A stretch of DNA of 16,457 bases from an uncultured Bacteroides sp. (GTDB taxonomy: Bacteria; Bacteroidota; Bacteroidia; Bacteroidales; Bacteroidaceae): contig CABROZ010000047.1 in assembly GCA_902472795.1 (NCBI GenBank), positions 1 through 16,457 on the forward strand. The letters run 5' to 3'. The number at the start of each line of letters is the position of its first letter. Within the stretch, counting starts at the first letter, position 1. A program made the translations under genes and the position numbers. Under the pieces are notes generated by a model, which ran no database searches, was not told the DNA's origin, and saw only the letters and a list, made by a program, of their open reading frames with translations. This document shows, piece by piece, positions 7,395 to 15,358 of this stretch.

Positions 7395-8879
7395 ATGAAA
7401 AAGAATTTATTTTATGTGTTTGCATTGATTTGTTCAATGAGTCTGTTTGCGGCTTGTAGTAATGACGACTCTACTCCAACGGACTATACACAGGTGATTG
7501 ATGATGAGATTGCCGGTAGTTACAAAGGTGAATTGAAAGTGAATGTTATGGGGAACGATATGCCTGTTGTCCCTCAGAAGATTACTGTAGAAAAGGCGAG
7601 CACTACTGCCATTAATCTGTTTATTTCCGATTTTTCTTTTATGAATATTCCTGTTGGTGATGTTAATTTGAAGAATTGTGAATTGACTCAGAATGGCAAT
7701 GCGTACACTTTTGCCGGTACAACTACCGTGAACGTTGTTGCTGTAGGGCTGGAAGCTAATGTGGAGGGGCAAGGTACTGTTGCCAATGGTACGCTTTCTT
7801 TAAATTTGAATATTACTGCCGTTCTTGGTACAATGGAGCAGGAAGTCAAAGTTACGTTCGACGGTACGAAACTGAATGGTACAGAAAATACGAAAGCAGA
7901 TATTATTGCCTTTACGTTCGACAATACAGACGCAGTGACCGAACAGCCTGTTATCAATGCTGATAAGACGATTACTTTCAAGGTTGCCGAAGGAGCCGAT
8001 GTAACAGCTTTGGTTCCGACTATTACTGTTTCCGAAGGTGCTACAGTAACTCCTGCTACGGGTGTTGCTCAGGACTTCTCGAAAGGAGCGGTGACATATA
8101 CAGTTGTGTCCGAGGATTATGGAACTACGAACACTTATCAGGTTTCTGTTTCAGCATCGCAAAGCTTTTTGAAGTTCTCTTTTGAGGACTGGAAAACTGG
8201 TGATAAGAATGATGACCTGCTTCCAAAAGAATTGTGGGCTTCAAGTGCGGCTGGGGCAAGCATACTGGGTGGCACTTTGCTGAAGCAGGAGGTGAATGAA
8301 GACGGTTCTTTTGCTGCTAAACTGATAACTTTCGAATACCCGAGTAATCCTACTTCTCTGATTCCTAAGATCACGGCAGGCTCTATCTTCATCGGTACGT
8401 TCGATGTGATACCGGCTATTATGGGTGATCGTTTGTCTTGTACCAAGTTTGGACTTCCGGTTGCAACTGTCGGACTGAACGGACAGCCTGTTCGTCTGAA
8501 AGGAATGTATAAGTATCAGGCTGGTGAAACCTATTTGGATGCATCCGATTATACAAATGTAGTGGAGACCGGTGATGTTGATAAAGGCTCTATCGTTGCG
8601 GTACTTTATAAGGCTAAAGATGCAGAAGGCAACGAAGTTACGCTGACCGGACACGATGTGAATACTTCCGAATATATCGTGGGTTTTGCTTCCATTATTA
8701 CGGAAAATGCAGCTGAATATACTCCGTTTGATGTAGAGTTTACATACAATAACGGTTATGATCCGGAAGGCGAGTATAAGTTTGCTATTGTATGTTCTTC
8801 AAGTAAAGATGGTGACCAGTTCAAGGGTGCAGGTAACAGTACGCTGATCGTTGACGAACTGGAAGTTGTAGCAGAATAA
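7395..8879 (+). CDS. Lipoprotein: calycin-like barrel + Ig-like domain + PCMD domain
   Basis: This is a predicted outer-membrane or surface lipoprotein of 494 residues. The signal peptide MKKNLFYVFALICSMSLFAAC has a lipobox ending at C21, followed by acidic SNDDS. Three regions follow. Residues about 38-160 (beginning IAGSYKGELKVNVMG) look like the calycin-like beta-barrel domain of Bacteroidota lipoproteins. Residues about 168-253 form an Ig-like segment ending in ...SKGAVTYTVVSEDYGTTNTYQVSV. Residues about 258-494 match the PCMD (putative carbohydrate metabolism) domain, with FSFEDW at its start and FAIVCSSSKDGDQFKGAGNS, LIVDELEV at its end. Domain names are from family recall. The molecular function is unknown; glycan binding is only a guess. 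The last two regions recur in the protein encoded at 10006-11148. A good terminator follows the stop. Confidence 0.85.
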   Translation: MKKNLFYVFALICSMSLFAACSNDDSTPTDYTQVIDDEIAGSYKGELKVNVMGNDMPVVPQKITVEKASTTAINLFISDFSFMNIPVGDVNLKNCELTQNGNAYTFAGTTTVNVVAVGLEANVEGQGTVANGTLSLNLNITAVLGTMEQEVKVTFDGTKLNGTENTKADIIAFTFDNTDAVTEQPVINADKTITFKVAEGADVTALVPTITVSEGATVTPATGVAQDFSKGAVTYTVVSEDYGTTNTYQVSVSASQSFLKFSFEDWKTGDKNDDLLPKELWASSAAGASILGGTLLKQEVNEDGSFAAKLITFEYPSNPTSLIPKITAGSIFIGTFDVIPAIMGDRLSCTKFGLPVATVGLNGQPVRLKGMYKYQAGETYLDASDYTNVVETGDVDKGSIVAVLYKAKDAEGNEVTLTGHDVNTSEYIVGFASIITENAAEYTPFDVEFTYNNGYDPEGEYKFAIVCSSSKDGDQFKGAGNSTLIVDELEVVAE

Positions 8880-8891
8880 GTCAGAAGTGTT

Positions 8892-8918
8892 TCTCCGTCG
8901 TGATATAGTGGACGGAGA
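8892..8918. other. Perfect 8-bp hairpin just after the lipoprotein gene
   Basis: TCTCCGTC (8892-8899) and GACGGAGA (8911-8918) are perfect inverted repeats with an 11-base loop, 13 nt after the stop. There is no T run, so it is more likely an mRNA 3'-end or processing hairpin ahead of the true terminator at 8934. Confidence 0.5.
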
Positions 8919-8933
8919 TATGGATTTTATAGT

Positions 8934-8972
8934 AAGGGAATATGCCGGGAAGCTGGTTTATTCCCTTTTTTT
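8934..8972 (+). terminator. Intrinsic terminator of the PCMD lipoprotein gene
   Basis: AAGGGAATA (8934-8942) and TATTCCCTT (8959-8967) form a perfect 9-bp stem with a 16-base loop, followed by T through 8972. Confidence 0.8.
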
Positions 8973-8977
8973 GTTTG

Positions 8978-9046
8978 TTACTGCAATAACGGATACAGTG
9001 TTACTGCAGTAACGGTTGCAGTGTTGCTGCAACAATGGATGCAGCA
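8978..9046. repeat. Three tandem 23-bp repeats
   Basis: Three head-to-tail units of exactly 23 bp lie at 8978-9000, 9001-9023 and 9024-9046. They begin TTACTGCAATAACGG, TTACTGCAGTAACGG and TTGCTGCAACAATGG, and end ATACAGTG, TTGCAGTG and ATGCAGCA. Units 1 and 2 differ at three positions; unit 3 is more diverged. Each unit starts with a small near-palindrome (TTACTGCAGTAA in unit 2 is perfect). The array sits between two facing terminators at a convergent gene junction and codes for nothing apparent. Confidence 0.8.
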
Positions 9047-9099
9047 ATGTAGGATTGGTTATTGTGACAGATGACTGTAAGCTGTAGGGATGTATTCTG

Positions 9100-9173
9100 A
9101 AAAAATCGACAGGGTTCGTCGGACTGTTCTGCCATAGGATAAGAATGGTTGAACTGTTTCGACGAACTCTGTC
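9100..9173 (-). terminator. Long-stem terminator of the beta-barrel gene
   Basis: GACAGGGTTCGTCG (9108-9121) pairs with CGACGAACTCTGTC (9160-9173): 14 bp with one G-T pair. The 38-base interior can pair further (CCAT/ATGG, TTC/GAA). On the minus strand the stem is followed after two bases by six T, and it lies 16 nt after the stop of the gene ending at 9190, so it is a good terminator for that gene. Confidence 0.75.
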
Positions 9174-9189
9174 TGGTTGTTGGATGGGG

Positions 9190-9975
9190 TTAGAACCAAT
9201 ATCCGAATCCTACGTTCAGGTAGATGGGATACATGGCAAAGGTTATTGTATCAAAGTCTTTTTGGAAAATGTCATTCAGTCCCCACGTCAGGTCGGCATG
9301 TACATTCAGATGCTTGAAGGCACGCCATTCGCCACCCAGTTGCAGGCCCCATTGGAATTTGCGGAGCTCATTGCTAAAGTCGTAGGTGGCAATGCTTTCG
9401 CCTTCAAAGTTGACCCGTGAGCCTGTGGCATCGGGAGTTCTCAGGTGGCCTTCGTAAACATTACCCGAGAAGTTGCCTTCCAGCAGATACGAGAAGTAAG
9501 GACCAGCCACCAATTTCCAACGTGAGCTGATACGGTAGTTGGCAAGTACGGGTACGGTGATGTAATTGTTTTTCACCTGGCTCTTTACGCCTCCAGTCCA
9601 AAGCCCTTGCAGTTCTCCTCCGTTGGTATTGATGATTTTCATATTATAGTTTTTCACAGTGGCTTCGGTTGTCATGCTTTTGTTCTCCAGACGCAGACCG
9701 ATGGTCAGTCCCCATATTTTTTTTATGTCAAACCATTTGGTAGCGTTTCCTTCGATGGAAATGGCCATACTGGGCGAGTAGCCGTCAATGCTACGTATTT
9801 CTTCGGGCAAGGGTAGGGGGGAAGTTCCACCGATGCTGAATCCTGCTTTCAGTGAGTATTCCCAGCCGTGCAGATAGGACTGGATGATGCTTTTGTTACG
9901 CTCTTTCTGAGCCCATGCAGGAATGGTGCTCATGCTTAGTATCAGGGCGGCTATGATGATATGGTATTTTTTCAT
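9190..9975 (-). CDS. Outer-membrane beta-barrel protein (PorT/OmpA-barrel-like)
   Basis: This is a predicted small outer-membrane barrel of 261 residues. It has a cleavable signal peptide, MKKYHIIIAALILSMSTIPAWA, with likely cleavage before QKERN (no lipobox cysteine). The mature part alternates short strands and turns such as YSLKAGFSIGG, WGLTIGLRLE, YITVPVLANYRISSRWKLVAGPYFSYLLEG, KFQWGLQLGGEWRAF and YLNVGFGYWF. The final aromatic residue (FGYWF) fits the C-terminal signal used for barrel insertion. This pattern resembles the outer-membrane beta-barrel families common in Bacteroidota. Ligand and pore function are unknown. It lies 30 bp downstream of the PCMD lipoprotein gene (10006-11148) on the same strand, with no terminator between, so the two are probably one operon and their products may associate at the outer membrane. 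Confidence 0.85.
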   Translation of the reverse strand: MKKYHIIIAALILSMSTIPAWAQKERNKSIIQSYLHGWEYSLKAGFSIGGTSPLPLPEEIRSIDGYSPSMAISIEGNATKWFDIKKIWGLTIGLRLENKSMTTEATVKNYNMKIINTNGGELQGLWTGGVKSQVKNNYITVPVLANYRISSRWKLVAGPYFSYLLEGNFSGNVYEGHLRTPDATGSRVNFEGESIATYDFSNELRKFQWGLQLGGEWRAFKHLNVHADLTWGLNDIFQKDFDTITFAMYPIYLNVGFGYWF

Positions 9976-10005
9976 AATGATATTTATTACGTTACAGCTT
10001 CTTGA

Positions 10006-11148
10006 TTAATGAGTGCTTTCTTGGCAGATCAGTTCTACTTCATCGATGTAGAGTGTACTTCCCACGGCGCCGTTAAAGTAGGCACCATCAAAACTGGAGG
10101 AGAAAACTATGCCGAGTTTGTATTCACCGTTGGCCAGCTTTTTCTCATCGATGGTTTTGCCTGCTTTCATTTCGAAAGGAATGTCGAAGCGGGTCCAGTT
10201 GTTTGCTTCACGTGCTTCTTCTTCGGAGATGCGTGCCACGGCCACTAACGAAGGGTGAGTCAGTGCGTTTGATCCGTTCAGCATGAAGGCGTTGTCCGAA
10301 GCTTCGTAGAAGATGGCATAAATGTCGAAGCGGTCTTTCCGGCTTGCATTGGGCTGTCCCGATTCGGTAAAGACGCTTCCGGCCTTGTACTTGTAATATC
10401 CGGTCAGTCGCATGGGACGTTTGAAAAACTTGAATCCGAACTTGGTGGCAGCCGGGGCATCTTTCAGAGCATCTCCGAGTTCGAAGTTACCGATGAAGAG
10501 ATTGCCGGCGGCAATATACATTTTTACCATAGCACCGAAACTGCCGGTGTCTTTGGTCTCCAGTTTGACACAGTTGCCTATGTAGCCATCTGCCGATAAC
10601 ATGGTAGGATATCCGGTGCGGTCCTTTGCCATGCTGGTTAGTTCGTAACCGGGATTTCCGCTGGCCCATTGCAGGATTTTCTTTGAATCTCCTATGGCTG
10701 TGGGCTCGTTTTCTTCGTAAAGGATGTCGTATTTACTGGTCGATCCTTCGAGTAGTTGCTCGAAGCGGAAGGTCGTGGGCAGTTCGGTCAGAATTATCCG
10801 GATGGTATATACAGCTTTCCATTCTCCGTCTTCCGATGTGACGGTGAAGGTACGCAAATGCTCGTCTTCGCTGAAGTCATATATGTTTCCGCTGTCACCT
10901 TGTTTTTTTTCGTTGGCTTCGATAACGGCACCATCAGGCAGAACAAATTCCAGTTCTTGTTTTGACAAGTCTGCTCCTTTTTGTACATAGAGCAGGATTC
11001 GCTTTTCGGCATTGTTTATATCTGTCAGTTGGATGTCAGCTCCGCTACATCCGTCTATTGCAGCTTCCTTGTTCAGTGCCTCATCTTGTATGCACGATGT
11101 CATAGCCATACCAATACCCAGCATAAGTATCCATTTCCTGAGGTTCAT
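10006..11148 (-). CDS. PCMD-domain lipoprotein, paralogue of the 7395 gene product
   Basis: This is a predicted surface lipoprotein of 380 residues. With the ATG at 11146-11148 the signal peptide is MNLRKWILMLGIGMAMTSC, lipobox cysteine C19. An upstream in-frame ATG at 11170-11172 would add eight residues (MNRKKDKT) and cannot be excluded. The ATG at 11190 falls inside the promoter and is rejected. Residues about 33-120 form an Ig-like segment ending in FTVTSEDGEWKAVYTIRI. From about 126 the PCMD domain begins (FRFEQL) and ends with YKLGIVFSSSFDGAYFNGAV, STLYIDEVELI, closely parallel to the product of 7395-8879. It lacks the calycin-like domain of that paralogue. It is the first gene of a probable two-gene operon with the beta-barrel gene. 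Function unknown. Confidence 0.85.
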   Translation of the reverse strand: MNLRKWILMLGIGMAMTSCIQDEALNKEAAIDGCSGADIQLTDINNAEKRILLYVQKGADLSKQELEFVLPDGAVIEANEKKQGDSGNIYDFSEDEHLRTFTVTSEDGEWKAVYTIRIILTELPTTFRFEQLLEGSTSKYDILYEENEPTAIGDSKKILQWASGNPGYELTSMAKDRTGYPTMLSADGYIGNCVKLETKDTGSFGAMVKMYIAAGNLFIGNFELGDALKDAPAATKFGFKFFKRPMRLTGYYKYKAGSVFTESGQPNASRKDRFDIYAIFYEASDNAFMLNGSNALTHPSLVAVARISEEEAREANNWTRFDIPFEMKAGKTIDEKKLANGEYKLGIVFSSSFDGAYFNGAVGSTLYIDEVELICQESTH

Positions 11149-11194
11149 AGTCTTATCTTTTTTACGGTTCATTTTACCTATTATTAGCAAGTTA

Positions 11195-11202
11195 CAAAAA
11201 TA
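11195..11202 (-). promoter_or_regulatory. -7 element of the PCMD / beta-barrel operon
   Basis: The minus strand reads TATTTTTG, a full match to TAnnTTTG. No clear TTTG lies 19-21 bp upstream. Transcription would start near 11188, leaving about 40 nt before the ATG at 11148 and about 16 nt before the one at 11172. This argues against the ATG at 11190. Confidence 0.5.
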
Positions 11203-11263
11203 ATCTATTATTTCGGAATATTGTCTTTAAAAGCCGTTATTCTGTAAAAATAATGGCCGATTC

Positions 11264-11296
11264 TTATGGTTTTATCTGTCATTACCTTTAATTTTG
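11264..11296 (+). promoter_or_regulatory. Promoter of the UPF0597 gene
   Basis: TAATTTTG at 11289-11296 matches the -7 consensus fully. The -33 region (TTAT at 11264-11267, 21-bp spacer) is weak. The predicted start near 11303 gives a leader of about 24 nt. It stands back to back with the opposite promoter at 11195-11202. Confidence 0.5.
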
Positions 11297-11326
11297 TATG
11301 ATTATTGAATAATAATAGAGTTTACT

Positions 11327-12610
11327 ATGGACGAAATAGAAAGAAAAAAAATTATCAGACTGGTGAAGCAGGAAGTCGTTCCGGCCATCGGATGTACCGA
11401 ACCCATTGCAGTGGCGTTGTGTGTGGCGCGGGCTACCGAATTGTTGGGTAAACGCCCGGAGAAGATTTCGTTGTGGCTGAGTGCCAATATCCTGAAAAAT
11501 GCCATGGGAGTAGGCATCCCGGGCACGGGCATGATCGGTCTGCCCATTGCAGTGGCTTTGGGGGCTTTGATCGGAAAATCGGCCTATCAGCTGGAGGTTC
11601 TGAAGGACAGCACTCCCGAAGCCGTGGAAGAAGGTAAACGGTTTATTGCCGAAAAACGGATTTCGATTGCTCTGAAAAAGGATATTACCGAGAAGCTTTA
11701 TATCGAAGTCGTGTGTCAGGCAGGCGATGAAAAGGCTACAGCCATTATTGCAGGCGGACATACAAACTTCGTTTACGAAGCCCGCAATGCCGAGGTTATA
11801 CTCGACAAGCGCACGTCGTCGGGTGCGGCCGAAGAAGAGGAAGAAGGCATCAGCCTGAGCATGCGTAAGGTGTACGACTTTGCCATGACGGCTCCGCTCG
11901 ACGAAATACGCTTCATTCTGGATACTGCTCGCTTGAACAAAGCGGCTGCCGAACAGTCGTTCAAGGGCGATTACGGTCACGGATTGGGCAAAATGCTTCG
12001 CGGGAATTACGAGCATAGAATCATGGGTGACAGTGTTTTTTCGCACATCCTTTCTTATACGTCGGGAGCCTGCGATGCCCGTATGGCCGGCGCCATGATA
12101 CCGGTGATGAGTAATTCGGGCAGTGGCAACCAGGGAATTTCAGCAACACTTCCGGTACTGGTTTATGCCGAGGAGAACGGAAAGTCGGAGGAGGAGCTGA
12201 TACGTGCCCTGATGTTGAGTCATCTGACGGTGATTTATATCAAGGAAAGTCTGGGGCGTCTTTCAGCCTTGTGTGGTTGTGTGGTGGCTGCTACAGGCTC
12301 CAGTTGTGGCATTACCTGGCTGATGGGTGGTACATACGAGCAGATTACGTACGCCGTACAGAACATGATTGCCAATCTGACGGGTATGATATGCGACGGT
12401 GCGAAGCCGAGTTGCGCATTGAAGGTGACAACTGGTGTATCGACAGCCGTTCTTTCCGCCATCATGGCGATGGAAAACCGGTGTGTCACTTCGGTGGAGG
12501 GTATCATTGACGAAGATGTCGATCAGAGTATCCGTAACCTGACGAAGATAGGCTCGCAGGGAATGAACGAGACGGACCGGCTGGTGCTTGATATCATGAC
12601 AAGCAAGTAA
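11327..12610 (+). CDS. L-cysteine desulfidase / UPF0597 (YhaM, CyuA) family protein
   Basis: Members related to serine dehydratase alpha domains bind an oxygen-sensitive iron-sulfur cluster; characterised relatives break L-cysteine into pyruvate, ammonia and sulfide. The 427-residue protein shows the family layout: C23 in AIGCTEPIAVA, IPGTGMIGLPIAVALGA (about 64-80), SNSGSGNQGI (262-271), cysteines C316, C318 and C327 around LCGCVVAATGSSCGITWLMGG, then C356 and C363 in GMICDGAKPSCALKV. C23, one of C316/C318 and C356 are plausible cluster ligands. An acidic EEEEE stretch near 169-173 separates the halves. There is no signal peptide, so it is cytosolic. It is monocistronic and divergent from the PCMD lipoprotein gene. 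Cysteine as substrate is a family inference, not shown by sequence. Confidence 0.9.
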   Translation: MDEIERKKIIRLVKQEVVPAIGCTEPIAVALCVARATELLGKRPEKISLWLSANILKNAMGVGIPGTGMIGLPIAVALGALIGKSAYQLEVLKDSTPEAVEEGKRFIAEKRISIALKKDITEKLYIEVVCQAGDEKATAIIAGGHTNFVYEARNAEVILDKRTSSGAAEEEEEGISLSMRKVYDFAMTAPLDEIRFILDTARLNKAAAEQSFKGDYGHGLGKMLRGNYEHRIMGDSVFSHILSYTSGACDARMAGAMIPVMSNSGSGNQGISATLPVLVYAEENGKSEEELIRALMLSHLTVIYIKESLGRLSALCGCVVAATGSSCGITWLMGGTYEQITYAVQNMIANLTGMICDGAKPSCALKVTTGVSTAVLSAIMAMENRCVTSVEGIIDEDVDQSIRNLTKIGSQGMNETDRLVLDIMTSK

Positions 12611-12758
12611 ATGGAATCTCATTTCAGTGTTTCATCATGATGTTTCGGTATTGTATTTAACTTGTTTGCGGACGTCCTCTTAGGGAAACGGAGCATAGCC
12701 TTATATCAAGTGGAATAGGTTGCGGCAAAAACTGTTTTGAAAGCATAATTAATTTAGT

Positions 12759-12783
12759 TTTTTTGGTTATTTTTGCCAAAAAA
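12759..12783 (+). promoter_or_regulatory. Probable -7 element of the BACON lipoprotein gene inside an inverted repeat
   Basis: TATTTTTG (12768-12775) is a full -7 match, lying within the inverted repeat TTTTTTGG (12759-12766) / CCAAAAAA (12776-12783). No proper -33 TTTG is seen at 19-21 bp. A start near 12782 would give a leader of about 120 nt before the ATG at 12903. The overlap of palindrome and -7 box would suit an operator, but it could also be chance in A/T-rich sequence. Confidence 0.4.
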
Positions 12784-12902
12784 GGAGGTCTGGTGTTTAT
12801 TTATCATCAAAGACGAAGTTTGCTTTGTGTTTATGTGTGAGGTAATTCTTTCAGATCGCGACAAAGATGCTTATTTAGTGTGGAATTTAGAAAGCTAATG
12901 TT

Positions 12903-15263
12903 ATGAAGAGATTTCTGTTTTTGTTTACTGTACTTGGTTTGCTGTTCGGATGTACGTCCGAGGAAGATGAGGCTGTTGTTACGAAGGCGCAGATTGAGTT
13001 AACGATGCCTGATGACGCTCAATTAGTTAGTTCGGAAGGAGGAACGATGACGGTAGAGCTGACATCCAATGTCTCATGGGAAGCATTTACCGATCAGAAT
13101 TGGTGTAGGGTGGTTCCGGCAAAGGGTGAACCTGGCACATTGTTTTTGCAGGTCTCGTTTGATGCCAATGAAGGTTATGATGAAAGAAATGCAACCTTAT
13201 TGGTTTCGGGAGGGGCGGTTACTGAAATGATAACTTTAACTCAGAAACAAAAAGATGCTCTGACGGTAACCTCGTCTAAGGTAGAGTTGGGCAATGGAGA
13301 GGCTGTGTTTGATGTTGAGGTGCGAGCTAATGTGTCTTTTGAATATAGCATTGATGAGTCCTGTCAGTCGTGGCTAAAAGAAGTGGAGGCTGATACGCGT
13401 TCGTTGACTTCGACCACATTACACTTCAAGGCCGATGCAAATGAAGAAGTGGGACGCCGCGAGGGAAAAATTACGATTCGAAGTGGTGATTTATCGGAGG
13501 TGGTTTCGGTATATCAGGAGGGTGAAAAGCCCACTTTGGTATTGACACAAAGTGAATATGTTATTCCTGCGGAAGGTGAGACTTTCTGTGTGGAGTTATC
13601 CAGCAATGTGCCGTATGAAATCCGGATGCCTGAAGTTGATTGGATCACAGAAAACAAAACGCGGTCTTTATCTACTTATACCCATTATTTTACAGTGGCT
13701 CCAAACGAAAACTATGACAGCCGAGAGGCGAAAATAGAATTCCTTAATAAGGAAAACGGCATAACAGAAACGATCAGTGTTAGCCAAGTTCAAAAAGATG
13801 CTATTCTGTTGGCTAAGAACGAATATGTTATGCCGGCTGAAGGAGGATTGCTGGAATTTGTGGTAAGCACCAATGTTAATTTTGATATCATATTGCCAGG
13901 TTCTTGGATTCAAAGAGTTCAGGAAACCAGGGGGTTGGAAGATAAAGTCTTGCGTTTTCAGGTCGAAGCTAATCCATATTTTGAGGTTCGCGAAGGAGAA
14001 ATCGAAATTTATCATGGCGGCATTAATCAGAAAGTAAACATAAAGCAGTTGCCTAGTGTTTATCTAAATTTGGACAAAACTGATTGTGCTGTTGAATGTC
14101 TTGGCAACGTAGTTGAAGTGAATGTTGATGCTAACATTGATTATACGATAAGTACGTCAGCAAGTTGGATTCAGATAGAAAAACAGCAGGGAACTCCTGA
14201 TATTGTGACTTTGAATGTTGAAGCAATAAGGACTTTACAGGATGCTAATTTGGGTAGGTCGGCGGAGATCGTGTTTTCTGCTGTCGGCCAGGATCTTGTC
14301 AGACGATTGAATGTTTATCAGTTTGGACTTGATGCAGTAGTTTCGGCCAGTAGTTTAGGATATGATAGTCATCTTTGCCCGGATACTCTCTATATAGGCT
14401 ATGAGAAAGGAAATGAAGACTACAGAATGTATTACAGTGAACAAGAACCTGTTGTAACCAAGGTCACAGTAGATTGGCTGGAGGCAGTTGTTGAACCTTC
14501 AACAGCGACCATGGTGTTGAGGACAACTAAGGATAATCCGACCAGTCAAAGTCGCAGTGGGCTTGTATATGTAGAACAGAACGAGAGTAAGCAGATCATT
14601 GAAGTAATACAGGCTCCTCGTCCAACGAAAGTGGGTAATTATGAGGCTATTGATTTGGGCTTAAGTGTGAAATGGGCGCTTCGGAATGTAGGCGCTGCTT
14701 CGGAAACAGATAGGGGTGGATTGTATGGATGGGCTGATCCTACCGGATTGGAAACTACAGATGGCGTTTATAATGATGAGGGTAGGTGGGTATCTCCTTT
14801 ATATGGTGGTCCTAATCCACCATCGTCTATTTGTGGTACCCCGCTGGATATTGCTGCTATGAAGTGGGGAGCCGGTTGGCGCTTGCCGTCGTATGACGAA
14901 GCAGAAGAATTGTGGTTTAATTGTGGGGGAGACGGAATGAAAAGGTCGAATAGTCCCTGTCAGATAAATTGGATAAATCGTGGTGGACAGGAAGGCATCG
15001 AATTTATCTCCTACAATGGGAACCGAATATTCATGCCCGCAGCAGGTCACCGTCATGGAGAAAAAATCGAAGAAAAAACTATGGGCTATACGGCTGCATA
15101 CTATTGGACAGGTACGTTGTTGGATAGTAATAACGCTTATCGTCTGAATTGTGATGCTTACTGGGCAATAGAACCGGTTCCGGGTGACAGGCACCACTTT
15201 TTGGATAATATGATAGGTGGATTTCGTTATTTAGGCTATTCAGTTCGCCCTGTTACAGAATAA
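12903..15263 (+). CDS. Surface lipoprotein with six BACON-type repeats and a C-terminal FISUMP-like domain
   Basis: This is a predicted lipoprotein of 786 residues. Its signal peptide MKRFLFLFTVLGLLFGC has lipobox cysteine C17, followed by acidic TSEEDE. Six beta-sandwich repeats of 84-94 residues begin near 31, 119, 211, 300, 384 and 478. Most carry the BACON pattern of an opening strand, an AEGG/AEGE-like turn, an N-V-x-(W/Y/F/I) strand, a tryptophan (W in NWCRV, DWITE, SWIQRV, SWIQIE, DWLEA) and a closing strand before the next unit. Residues 577-786 (YEAIDLGLSVKWALRNVGA, CGTPLDIAAMKWGAGWRLPS, IFMPAAGHRHG, YYWTGTLL, YSVRPV) match the FISUMP/DUF1566-like domain widespread in Bacteroides surface proteins. 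BACON domains are linked to carbohydrate or mucin binding; an adhesin or glycan-binding role is inference. The gene is monocistronic and ends at a strong palindrome. Confidence 0.9.
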   Translation: MKRFLFLFTVLGLLFGCTSEEDEAVVTKAQIELTMPDDAQLVSSEGGTMTVELTSNVSWEAFTDQNWCRVVPAKGEPGTLFLQVSFDANEGYDERNATLLVSGGAVTEMITLTQKQKDALTVTSSKVELGNGEAVFDVEVRANVSFEYSIDESCQSWLKEVEADTRSLTSTTLHFKADANEEVGRREGKITIRSGDLSEVVSVYQEGEKPTLVLTQSEYVIPAEGETFCVELSSNVPYEIRMPEVDWITENKTRSLSTYTHYFTVAPNENYDSREAKIEFLNKENGITETISVSQVQKDAILLAKNEYVMPAEGGLLEFVVSTNVNFDIILPGSWIQRVQETRGLEDKVLRFQVEANPYFEVREGEIEIYHGGINQKVNIKQLPSVYLNLDKTDCAVECLGNVVEVNVDANIDYTISTSASWIQIEKQQGTPDIVTLNVEAIRTLQDANLGRSAEIVFSAVGQDLVRRLNVYQFGLDAVVSASSLGYDSHLCPDTLYIGYEKGNEDYRMYYSEQEPVVTKVTVDWLEAVVEPSTATMVLRTTKDNPTSQSRSGLVYVEQNESKQIIEVIQAPRPTKVGNYEAIDLGLSVKWALRNVGAASETDRGGLYGWADPTGLETTDGVYNDEGRWVSPLYGGPNPPSSICGTPLDIAAMKWGAGWRLPSYDEAEELWFNCGGDGMKRSNSPCQINWINRGGQEGIEFISYNGNRIFMPAAGHRHGEKIEEKTMGYTAAYYWTGTLLDSNNAYRLNCDAYWAIEPVPGDRHHFLDNMIGGFRYLGYSVRPVTE

Positions 15264-15281
15264 GGTACATTAGAATAAAAA

Positions 15282-15331
15282 ATAAGGCTGTCTCAAAAAG
15301 ATTATGATTTTCTTTTTTGAGACAGCCTTAT
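15282..15331. terminator. Bidirectional terminator between the BACON gene and slyD
   Basis: Perfect 18-bp arms ATAAGGCTGTCTCAAAAA (15282-15299) and TTTTTGAGACAGCCTTAT (15314-15331) enclose a 14-base loop. On the minus strand the stem runs into a T-rich tail, suiting termination of slyD; the plus-strand gene ends 18 nt before it. The arm resembles that at 4306-4320. Confidence 0.85.
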
Positions 15332-15358
15332 CTCTGTTCTTTTAGCAGATATTTTTTC

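Noticed and set aside
8978..9046. CRISPR array
   Set aside because: The 23-bp units are directly adjacent with no spacers between them, and no cas gene is present.
11149..11190. Longer start for the PCMD lipoprotein at 11190
   Set aside because: That ATG lies at the predicted transcription start, and the extra residues push the signal peptide inward; 11148 (or 11172) fits better.
11288..12046. 252-codon minus-strand frame across the UPF0597 gene
   Set aside because: It is antisense to a well-conserved family protein, His/Phe/Gln-rich, with no recognisable domain.
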